Origin: Leptoclinus maculatus
Taxonomy: Eukaryota; Chordata; Actinopteri; Perciformes; Stichaeidae
Reading direction: 5' to 3'
DNA: 64,000 nucleotides
Assembly (NCBI GenBank): GCA_032191485.1
Contig: JAVDOI010000019.1
Span: forward strand, 3,205,612 to 3,269,611
In this document: positions 1-8,734 of the stretch, one piece after another
Numbering within the stretch: position 1 is the stretch's first letter
Layout of the letters: each line of letters starts with the position of its first letter
Position numbers and translations under genes: made by a program
Notes under the pieces: model-generated
Told to the model about the DNA's origin: nothing
Seen by the model: only the letters and a program-made list of their open reading frames with translations
Database searches by the model: none

Positions 1-3000
1 AAACGCTGCGTTATGAGTCAATAATTTAGACTAATGACTGCAATAATAGCAGGGTTTCTGTGAAACAATGTAAGTGGGATATCATTTGCCTATAGCATGT
101 GTTCCCAACATCCTGACATCAGTCTTGTGTGTTTATTTCCTTAACAGCTCACAGAATAATGTGCCACAGACAAGATGAGAGCTGACTGCAGAGAGCTCCT
201 CTAATTCTTAAGCATATTATTGATCCAACTTTGAAAAGTTTTATATGTATATATAAAAAAAGACGGCTTGCTGTTCCCGTCTTTATTAATATCTTGTCAG
301 GAAGCGTAGAAACGCGGCCTCGTTGACTCTCATGTTCACACATCCCTAGAAAAGGCTCGATTAACGCAAAGTCACAGCTTTGCTAATACGCTAACAGAGT
401 GCAGATATCATTAATTATAGGGTTTTATCTTAATAAGGTGACATCTATAAATCACCTCACATTAAAGTTCCATACTTAAATATCAGTTTTACACTTTGAC
501 AAGTGAGGTGTTAACGAGCTAAAAACTTGTGGAAGAAAAAAAACAAGACTATTAATGAAGACCAATGTGATATCCAATGTTTAAAAAATACTGATGCCAC
601 GATGTACCCAACAATATCTATGCTTTGTTGGGAATTTGGCCCAACAAGGGCTTACCCAATCTGTGAATACATGTCTGAGGTCTTTGTAAGGTGATAACAT
701 GCCAACATTGTGTTTCCAGCTTATTGCAGTCTCCCCACAAAAATTATGAATAATACATTTATCAATGTTTTTACTATTGTTCAGTTAACATTCTTTCAGT
801 TAATCAACTTTTTTTTTTTAAAATACTTGTAGTATATGTAGTACATCTGCCATTCACTCCTCACACATGCTCACTCATTGTTTCCTTGCCGTCATTGTTC
901 GGGGCTGTCAATCATGATATCAGCTGTCTCTTTTTAAATACGATTGTCTCTTTACCTTCAGTACGTACATGCTGCTCCACTTTCCCATCTCTGTCTAGTC
1001 TTCGCAGATTCATCAGCTTCATCATCACATCACCATTATATCAGCCACCACCACCACCACCAGTGTCTGGACTCCACGGGGGGGGATTCATCTTGCTGCT
1101 GCTCAGAGCAGACGCCCCTCCATTACAAATCGTCCTGTAGAGTCCAAACGACAAAGACTCTGTCAAGACTTTATCATCACATATCATCTGTTAATAATAA
1201 CATCATCTTTTCCAGTAAGCTAGAAAGTGGACCTTGATTTAACATTACTGAGCCCAAAAGCGGTACACTGTTGCAGCCACTGTAAGGGGCTTAAACATTG
1301 AGTGGGGGTGCGTATCAACAGCTTGAAATCACACAGAGAGGCGAGTGTCTGTGTAAACTGCACTGATACCAAACAGAAGTTAAAGCTCCGCCCTGTAAGT
1401 GAGAGCCCAAAGTATGTTTTGTCAGCTAAACAGGAGATAATTTAGTGGTGTGAGATTCACAGTCCACCGGGTCACTGTGGAGCTTTTGTGCCGCTCCTCT
1501 TCTAATGAAACTGTAAACTGACCCCCGGGGACCTCCTGCCACATCGATTGATTGCAATTTTACCTCCCTTGCAATTGTGTAGGCTGCTGTAGATTCACCC
1601 CCACTGTGGATATGCTTGTGCATGATTAGGTTCACTGTAACGAAAAGTCATTTAAAAAAAAAAAAAAAGCACAAGGTCTGTTGCAAAACTGCAATTCTGA
1701 ATGCACCTCTACTGCTTCCACCTCTTCCTCCCCAGCTGTGCCTTCACTTCCTTTTCACTCTGTGAAAAAGGTTAATGTGTTTTTCCCTAAAGCAGCCGTG
1801 GTGCTGGGATATTTCTCAAACTTTTTTTTTTTAAAGCGCCTGACAGGCCGATCAGATCCCGATCTCCTCACTGGGCCAGATGCTTGCAGCATATGTTTTT
1901 CGCAGGCCTTTTTGATAACGTCAATTCTTCCCGTTTTGTTTTGACGCCGTCGTCTCATCAGGCAGCTCCTCAGCCTCAGCACACGAGGAACTGTCGGTTA
2001 CAAGCGCGTTGCATAAATTGGAGCAAATTGTGGCATCGCCTTTTTTCCGCACCTGGACATTTGATTTACATTCATCATCCGCTTAATGAATGCAAATGTC
2101 TGAATATCTAGTTTAAAAACTGCCTATTCCTCTCACCAACAGCTGTCCTTTAATCCACTGAAAGCTAACTCGCCATCAAACCGCTGCCTTCAAAGTGCAG
2201 AGCTAGCGTCTGTATCAGATGGATTTTTTTTTTTTTTTTTTTGGGGAAGGAAGATGCTGCTTCAGGAAATCATTTGTTTCCTTTTTGCAATCCACCCCTC
2301 CGCAGGACCTTCACATGCCCAGCAAAGGCAATCGTTAAGAGCTTCTTTTTTTCCTGCCGCCATTAAGGTCTAATATATCAGTTGTGCAGTCAATTGTACT
2401 TGACAGGCAGCTTCTTGAACTTGAACTGGGTCATCTGATGACAGATAACATGGCCTGTTTGTTCAATTTCCTCCTCTGCAATGGCATTGCTCTGAAGTGA
2501 GTTATTATAAATCACTGTGGATGCGTTCATCATGTATCTTGTCAGAGGCGGGGAGAGCGGTGCTTGTGTGTGTGTGAAGGGGAAAAGAGCGATAGTACAG
2601 TAGGTGAAAAGGAAAAATGAGAGAGGGCAAATAGGACGGGGTGAAAACTTCAGCATGTGTGCAATTTATTTCAGTTTGTGTGCGTATTCTCAGTCAGCGT
2701 CCCTGAGTCCATTTATGCTGTGTGTTTACATCTGGGTGGGTGCGAACGAGAGAAAGAGAGGTTATTGTCTGAGGTGGACAGCAGATTCTGGAGGAGGACG
2801 CCAGATTAGTTGGTAACGCTGTCCTCATTCTTCAGCCACACTGCAGGGTGTGATATCACGGCGTGTGCTGCTTTGATCTAAAAGTAATAATCTCTGGCTA
2901 TTTCATATCAATGCATTTGTTTTGCTGCTCTCTGTGACTGGTTGTATGCAACACAGTGTGTTCCTTGTCAAGAACATGAACTGCATGATTCTCTTCATAC

Positions 3001-4602
3001 GTGTTTCTTCTTCTTTGGTCTCTGCTTCTGTAAAACCGCCAGACTTTATCTACACATTAACAACAACTCTCCCTTCTTCCCCTATTAAGAGTATATCCAT
3101 CTTCTACTTTCAATTGCTTTTTTTGTTTTATTTTAAATACATCTTCCAACCCTGAATTCATTTTCTGGGTTTGTAAAATGTAAGAAAAAGGTGAGACATT
3201 AAAGTGAAACTAATTGATTGCTCAACTAAATCGTTTAAACTCAAATTATATATATTGTATATGTTCGTTCGATTAATATCATTTATCTTTTTACAGCGCA
3301 TCATATTTTGAAGTTAAGTTAAGGTCAGTTATGTTTTATTTTTTATGTAAAAAAGTAACCAGTAATCCTAGCTGGCAGATAACATTTCTCAGTGATTTTC
3401 TAGCGTTGGAATGAAATAAAGTTCTGATACTTCAAATATGTATTTGAGTACAGTACTTGAGTAAATGTACTTGGTGCACTGTAACGCACAGGTGGAGCTA
3501 ATAAGCCTAACGACTGATGACTCTGCTCCTGCACTTCTTGCAGCGCAGTAACTAATTAGGTGATTAGTTGCACCTGAGTTCAACCAGTAACAATCTCTGC
3601 TGTAAAAAAAAACACTCTGCTCAACTTATTTTGTCACTGCACATGTTTAACCAGGCTGTTGGAGGTAAATACCAAAATGTAACATGTATATCTGACTTTT
3701 TCTCTTCTTAGGAACATGGTATTTATAGAGATTCGGGTTTTTTTTTGGACGTCAGCTCCTGCCAAGGACACAAGTCGGATGCAAACTGCCCACAGTGTTT
3801 GATGCGATTGAAGTGGTCACAGTGGAGAGCCTCCTCCAAGGCCAACTTGGATGAAGGATGTGGGAGCTTTTGGGAAAACAGAAAAATCAGAAGAGAAAAC
3901 TCTCCACTGTGCTCTTCTCAAAACGCACATCCCTTTAGCATTATTTAAGTGACAGTCCTCAAACTGTGAACTCATTTCCATGCACATGATTTACTTATGT
4001 GTAATATTGTGCTTAAAATAAAGAATGAACCTGACAGAAAGTATAGTTCGCAACACCTCGCTCAAAGCTGTGAGCCAAAGCGCTAGTCTGATGATCATAG
4101 TTTAGCTATAATGAGGACAAATATTAAGAAATATCGGAATCAGACACTGACAGCTACCATGCAGGGTGCTAGCATGTCTGACACCATCTTCATTTCGTTT
4201 GTATCCTCTGAGGAAAAGAACTGCACTGACTACACAACCTGTGAAGCACATGAAAAAAACTGAGTTCAAGCTGTGAAATTATACCTTAATCGGATCTGCA
4301 CACCTGATTCTCATTATTAATCAGCCAAACAAGGCTGATCAGTCAGCACATGCTCAAACAGACAAAAAGCATTTGAATCTAATACAACAGAAAATACACG
4401 AGTATATAGATCACCAATATACTATGCTCGACAGACTCATTCTACAAGAGGTGGAGAACATTTTCAGAACTTGTCTGTAACCAAACCAGATTAAGACTTA
4501 AACTAATATCGGTTATGACCACATGACCGATCTGTTGGAATTCATCACAGATCTATGAAGACTTTGGTGATTTTATAATGTCTTTATGGTCAGTTTAAAA
4601 AA
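1..4602. other. Non-coding region left of the transposon
   Basis: Open frames are short and lack recognisable domains or splice context. It contains an A/T homopolymer at 2224-2242 and a stretch at about 3430-3480 with ACTTGAGTAAATGTACTT, a word found again near 18405-18425 and probably part of a dispersed repeat. Nothing else was identified. Confidence 0.6.
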
Positions 4603-4610
4603 GTTTCAAT
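4603..4610 (+). repeat. Left target-site duplication of the Merlin-like element
   Basis: GTTTCAAT directly abuts the left GGTAGC terminus and is repeated exactly at 8727-8734. Confidence 0.85.
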
Positions 4611-5355
4611 GGTAGCACTTTATAATAACTACACACTATGAAGCATTAGTTAAGCATGAGTAGACACTTAATTCATCATTTATAAAGCATTGTTCCTACA
4701 TTAATAATACATTAGTATGCAGTTCATAACAGTTATAAATGTTTTATTCTTGATTAATAAGCTCGTCTATTATGTGTTCTATTATTGTGTTTTCATACTT
4801 TATAAATGATTCATTTATAAAGTGTTAGTAAATGATTAATAACTTATTTAAATGTAATTATTATTCCATGCATTTATATATATAATGATTTAGATATGCA
4901 CTAATGGTTAGGGGCAATGCTAATATATGCTTTATAAACGCGTATTAATACTGCAATTCATGATTAATTAATGATTTATTAAGGTAGTTACTAGTCCTTA
5001 GTAACGTATTTTGTGTGAGCTCATCTAAAGTGAGGACTATTTATGCCTTATAAAGCATTTATAAATGACATTGAAAGGCCAGCAGTGCCTCAAAACCCAT
5101 AGTTTTTTTAAACAGAAAAGGCAAATAGACACAACACAAAGTGATCAAGAACATATCAATATTTATTGCAAGAAGCAAACACTATAAGAACATAGCTCTC
5201 AGCCATTGATTCATGCAAAAAAACAAAACAAACATATTCTCCTTCATGAAAACATGGCTGGATATAAAACATGATACAAAAAAATAATTTCTGTGAACAG
5301 TGGATCATAGAAAAGTGCCAAAATACCACAAACTAAATCTTTATAAAATAATAAT
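4611..5355 (+). repeat. Left terminal inverted repeat of the Merlin-like element
   Basis: This is the reverse complement of about 7956-8726 with small indels. For example, the left copy has about 22 extra bases near 4629-4650, and differs around 5297-5306. It is very AT-rich and full of TTTATAAA/ATTTATAAA palindromic words. On the minus strand it supplies an AATAAA at 5167-5162 for the CCDC106-like gene that reads into it. Confidence 0.85.
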
Positions 5356-5462
5356 ATAAAAACATTTCACACTATCAAAATTCAGGTACTACGGACATTT
5401 GAGAGTATTGCTGATCTAGTTCCGTGGTCAGCTCTCCTAATCTCCTGCGCCACCATCACAGC

Positions 5463-5755
5463 TCATTTCTTTTTTTTTTTTAGTGGCAGCAGCTTTCCGG
5501 AAGCCTTACAGGCTTTGATTGTGTCCTCTATTGCTGGGTCCTCCTGAATTGCTGTGGCACATTGTGTGGCAAACACACTAAGTTTCACCTGACTGTTGTA
5601 GTTTTTAAGGAGATCCTTATACTCGCCAGGCGCAGCAGTGAACAGCTCTGCGATCGGAGCATTGATCACCACAGTGTTCCGGTCTACCCGAACATGCTTG
5701 AAAGCAGCAGACATGGTCCCTCCTCTACGGAACTGACGCAGAATTTTTTTGTACA
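5463..5755 (-). CDS. CCDC106-like gene, last exon (conserved C-terminal domain)
   Basis: The exon encodes 97 residues after acceptor GTGTAG. The reading frame is uninterrupted and begins VYKKILRQFRRGGTMSAAF, which resembles a helix-turn-helix-like start. It continues through VDRNTVV and IAELF and ends with KASGKLLPLKKKKK. This is the best-conserved part of the CCDC106 family. The last six lysine codons sit in a genomic A-run that may have slipped. Confidence 0.75.
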
Positions 5756-6454
5756 CTACACTGAATGAAGTTGTTTCAATGTTTCAAACTAAAGTGAGAT
5801 CAAAATAGTTCCAACTAAGAGACCTACATGTAGATGGTTTACTAGATCACTACTCTCTGCCAGAATGTAATTTGTCACAGTAAAACTAGTTCGTTAGCGC
5901 TATCAACTATTTCACATGCAGTGCTTTGTTGTGGGGAGAATCAGCCAAAAGAGGACATAATGTACAGCAGAGCTCAGCATGATCAAACTGTGAACCCAGC
6001 AAGTGAAAGGGGGTGAAAGTAGCATTTTAACCTCTCTGACGCGTCTTTGCTTCCACTTTCTTGGACTTCTTCCTATTCTTTTTCCCTTTCCCCTTCTTGT
6101 TCTTCTTCTTCTTTTTGTTGTCCTCTGATGATGATGTGTTAGAGGAGGAGTCCATTGAGCTTTCACTGGAGGAATTTGATGACAAGTGGACTGCCTGGGG
6201 TGGAACCTGTGTCCTCTTTTTTAAGAGCTGTCAAACAGATACAAACACAAACGTAAAACTTAGAGCACAATGCCCCCCAAAAAAAAAACATAGGTGCATG
6301 AATACCCTACTAGAGTCCAGAGACAGATTTATATTAAAAGACTGAACTGTGTATTGGGAGACTTACCTAATGCCAACTGTTCCTTCAGATAGTCTCTCTC
6401 CTTGGTCAGCTCATCAATCTTCTCCTTCTGCCACTCTGCCCTCAGCTTACACAT
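5463..6454 (-). CDS. CCDC106-like protein encoded inside the transposon (three coding exons, start uncertain)
   Basis: The proposed join 6454-6367, 6193-6032, 5755-5463 gives about 180 residues ending in TGA at 5465-5463. In order the protein has a charged coiled coil of about 28 residues (CKLRAEWQKEKIDELTKERD, then YLKEQLAL); a Ser-rich acidic tract (SSSESSMDSSSNTSSSED); a Lys-rich tract that would serve as a nuclear signal; and a conserved C-terminal domain with the words VDRNTVV, NAPIAELF, KLSVFA and KASGKLLP. This order matches the vertebrate CCDC106 family, whose human member is reported as a p53-interacting nuclear protein. The GT-AG splices work with intact frame: GCATTAG|GTAAGT, GGCAG|TC, AGAG|GTTAAA and GTGTAG|TG. 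The frame stays open upstream through 6488 and a possible further exon ending at 6883, but no in-frame ATG is visible there, so Met at 6454 is the minimal start. The function in this setting is unknown; it may be a DNA-binding helper of transposition. Confidence 0.7.
6032..6193 (-). CDS. CCDC106-like gene, middle exon (Ser/acidic and Lys-rich tract)
   Basis: This 162-nt exon encodes a serine-rich acidic stretch followed by about 25 mostly Lys/Asn/Gly/Arg residues. The acceptor chosen (GGCAG at 6194-6195) is the one that keeps the frame with both neighbours. A stronger-looking acceptor at 6228 would break the frame and meet a stop. The donor is AGAG|GTTAAA. Confidence 0.6.
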
Positions 6455-6488
6455 CTCCAAATCATGGGATTTTTTTTTGGGCTTGCAG
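6367..6488 (-). CDS. CCDC106-like gene, coiled-coil exon
   Basis: Bounded by acceptor TTTCCACAG and donor G|GTAAGT. It encodes CKPKKKSHDLEMCKLRAEWQ and then KEKIDELTKERDYLKEQLAL, a short heptad-like coiled coil. The first Met in the exon is at 6454-6452. If the upstream exon is used, translation starts further 5'. Confidence 0.65.
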
Positions 6489-6882
6489 CTGTGGAAACAC
6501 CTAATAGAAAGTAATTGTTTATTATTTAATACAACTAGAACATTCCATTACCCTTATTTGCTGGTCTTGGGCATGTGATAAAGCATGCTATAAGATCTTT
6601 ACCACTCCACTCATATGAACAGATAAATGGTCATCTAATATTGTCATTATCGTACAATTAGCCAACTGTCACCAAGATTGCTCTATTTACAACTGAGGTG
6701 AGGCGGTGGCGTGTGCCTGTCCCAGGACCGCTAGTTAGTGACTAGCTTGCTATCTAGCTGGCTAGCAGGCTAGCTGGCATCGCCTCCAATGTATCCATCA
6801 CCTGGCTCGCATTTATTCTGCCGTGCAAATGACACAATATAACCCTTATGATGAAATAACACCAAACTTTACGTTTACTTAC

Positions 6883-6938
6883 TGGTTGTTTACACGCACA
6901 CAGTCTTGAAAGGTGAACTCCGAACATCCACATAAACT
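6883..6938 (-). other. Possible upstream exon of the CCDC106-like gene
   Basis: The minus strand has a consensus donor (AACCA|GTAAGT, last exon base 6883) that would join in frame to the coiled-coil exon and read EFTFQDCVRVNNHCKPKKKS. The frame is open back to a TAG at 6941-6939 but holds no ATG. This is therefore either a 5' UTR, an internal exon, or a lost start codon. Confidence 0.4.
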
Positions 6939-6959
6939 CTAATCTATTTACGGACACTG

Positions 6960-7310
6960 CTGTCATTTCGCGCCACTACTCTCGTCAGAGCCTTTTCACC
7001 AATTTAATACCGGTGATATTAGTCCGCGAGCAGCTGACTGCCGTCCTCTTCCGCAAGGGGCGTAGTGCGGTTCCTGCTCGGCTGTTTCTCCGAAACCCGT
7101 CAATAGAGGTCGTCCTTCGTCACAGTTACATTTACTTATCGGGAAAGTCTTTTTCCGGACATAAATAACGAATAAAGCCTCTCAAATTTCACTCGCCATG
7201 AGGACTAGTGAGAATGATAATTTAGGTAGTCCCTCCAAAAATCCACTCGCCTCGGGCTAGCGGACGAGCGTTAGTTTCCGACCCTGCCGTGTATCATAGG
7301 CTCACAACAT
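6960..7310. promoter_or_regulatory. CpG-rich central region, likely divergent promoter of the transposon
   Basis: This is the only CpG-rich stretch in an otherwise AT-rich element. It lies between the 5' side of the CCDC106-like gene (minus) and the transposase remnant (plus). No TATA box is evident. A divergent promoter is inferred from composition and gene layout. Confidence 0.4.
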
Positions 7311-7404
7311 TGCAGTTCTCTTTGTAATTTCCATACAATATGCTAAATAATGTATATAATGTTTTGTCAATGATTTTAGAGACACAAACGTTTCTTTTTT
7401 TTTA

Positions 7405-7757
7405 ATTCTCGAAGACATCTTGTCCCCTTGATTGCACATCATGTGAGGCTTGGATCATCAATTCTCAGTGACCAATGGTATGGCCTATCGCATACTCCCT
7501 GCACTTGGGTACAACCATCACACTGTCAACCACAGCAGGTGGTATGTAGATCCCAACACTGGAGCCCACACCCAGCATATTGAGAGGGCCTGGAGATCCT
7601 ACAAGGAGCAGATCTGGAGGCTTAGAGTTTAGAGGCTTAGAGTTTGCTTTCTGACCACCTTGCAGTAATTGAGTGGAATGAATGGCTCGCAAAGAAACAC
7701 TGTGATGGTGCATTTGGAAGATTGGTTCATGACATTTCAAGAATGTACAAGTAATAT
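7405..7757 (+). pseudogene. Decayed Merlin-like/ISXO2-type DDE transposase, C-terminal part
   Basis: In one frame the sequence reads RRHLVPLIAHHVRLGSSIL then SDQW. About one extra base then shifts it to MAYRILPALGYNHHTVNHSR, WYVDPNTGAHTQHIERAWRS. Near 7625-7640 a 15-bp duplicated word (GGCTTAGAGTTTA) and a TAG interrupt it. It resumes as LSDHLAVIEWNEWLAKKHCD, GAFGRLVHDISRMYK and TAA at 7755-7757. The Asp of SDQW and the Glu of HIERAW sit where the second and third catalytic residues of IS1595/ISXO2 transposases lie. The first Asp and the whole N-terminal half are missing. The fragment cannot be active. It runs toward the right TIR, with AATAAA at 7902. Confidence 0.8.
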
Positions 7758-7955
7758 TTCACTGTTACACTGAACTGAGATGGAAATCATTGTGTCTTGA
7801 GACAAACTCCAAAGAATCAGTGTACCTTATTTTTGTGTCATAAAATGTATATTCATGTATTATTTGATCAGTTTTGAGTAGATACATTATTTTCTGTCTC
7901 AAATAAATTTGAGACTGAAATATAGGTTTTAGTCTAATGTGAAAGATTCTATTCT

Positions 7956-8726
7956 ATTATTATTTTTATAAAGATTTTATTTGTGGTATTTTGGCACTTT
8001 TCTATTTCACAGAAATAATTGTTTGTATCATGTTTTATATCCAGCCATGTTTTCATGAAGGAGAATCTTTTTTTTTTTTTTTTTTACATGAATCAATGGC
8101 TGAGAGCTATGTTCTTATAGTGTTTGCTTCTTGCAATAAATATTGATATGTTCTTGATCACTTTGTGTTGTGTCTATTTGCCTTTTCTGTTAAAAAAACT
8201 ATGGGTTTTGAGGCACTGCTGACCTTTCAATGTCATTTATAAATGCTTTGTAAGGCATAAATAGTCCTCACTTTAGATGAGCTCGCACTAAATACTTTAC
8301 TAAGGACTAGTAACTACCATAATAAATCATTAATTAATCATGACTTGCAGTATTAATACGCGTTTATAAAGCATATATTAACATTGCCCCTAACCATTAG
8401 TGCATATCTAAATCATTATATATAAAAGCATGAATAATGTACATCTAAATGAGTTATTAATCATTTACTAACACTTTATAAATTATCTTATTAATCATCT
8501 ACAACTCCTTAATAATTGGTTTGTAAAATATATAATACTTAATTTACAAATGGGGAATCCATCATTTATAAAGTATGAAAACACAATAATAGACAAGCTT
8601 ATTAATCAAGAATAAAACATTTATAACTGTTATGAACTGCATACTAATGAATTATTAATGTAGGAACAATGCTTCATAAATGATGAATTTAGTGTTTACT
8701 CATGCTAGTTATTACAAAGTGCTACC
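7956..8726 (-). repeat. Right terminal inverted repeat of the Merlin-like element
   Basis: This is the inverted partner of 4611-5355. It includes a T-run at 8069-8085 that is an A-run in the left copy. It provides a plus-strand AATAAA at 8135-8140, the mirror image of the signal in the left repeat. Confidence 0.85.
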
Positions 8727-8734
8727 GTTTCAAT
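8727..8734 (+). repeat. Right target-site duplication of the Merlin-like element
   Basis: GTTTCAAT directly follows the right terminus (GCTACC) and is identical to 4603-4610. Confidence 0.85.

Larger units (their letters stand above)
4611..8726. mobile_element. Complete Merlin-like (IS1595/ISXO2-type) DNA transposon, 4.1 kb, long TIRs
   Basis: The ends read GGTAGCACTTT at 4611 and its inverted match ending at 8726. They are flanked by a perfect 8-bp direct repeat GTTTCAAT at 4603-4610 and 8727-8734, which defines the insertion exactly. The inverted repeats run about 745-770 bp inward. Between them lie two divergent genes: a decayed transposase on the plus strand and a CCDC106-like gene on the minus strand. 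An 8-9 bp target duplication together with an ISXO2-type DDE domain is what is known for the eukaryotic Merlin superfamily. Merlin elements are usually described as encoding only a transposase, so the second gene and the very long TIRs are unusual. The superfamily call rests mainly on the transposase remnant. Confidence 0.85.

Noticed and set aside
886..1237. Overlapping plus-strand open frames with a His/Pro repeat
   Set aside because: They arise from a CCA-rich simple stretch at about 1045-1062; two frames are open together and neither shows a domain.
6194..6227. Earlier acceptor for the CCDC106-like middle exon at 6228
   Set aside because: It has a better pyrimidine tract, but joining it to the coiled-coil exon shifts the frame and meets TGA soon after. 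Kept only as an alternative if the upstream exon differs.
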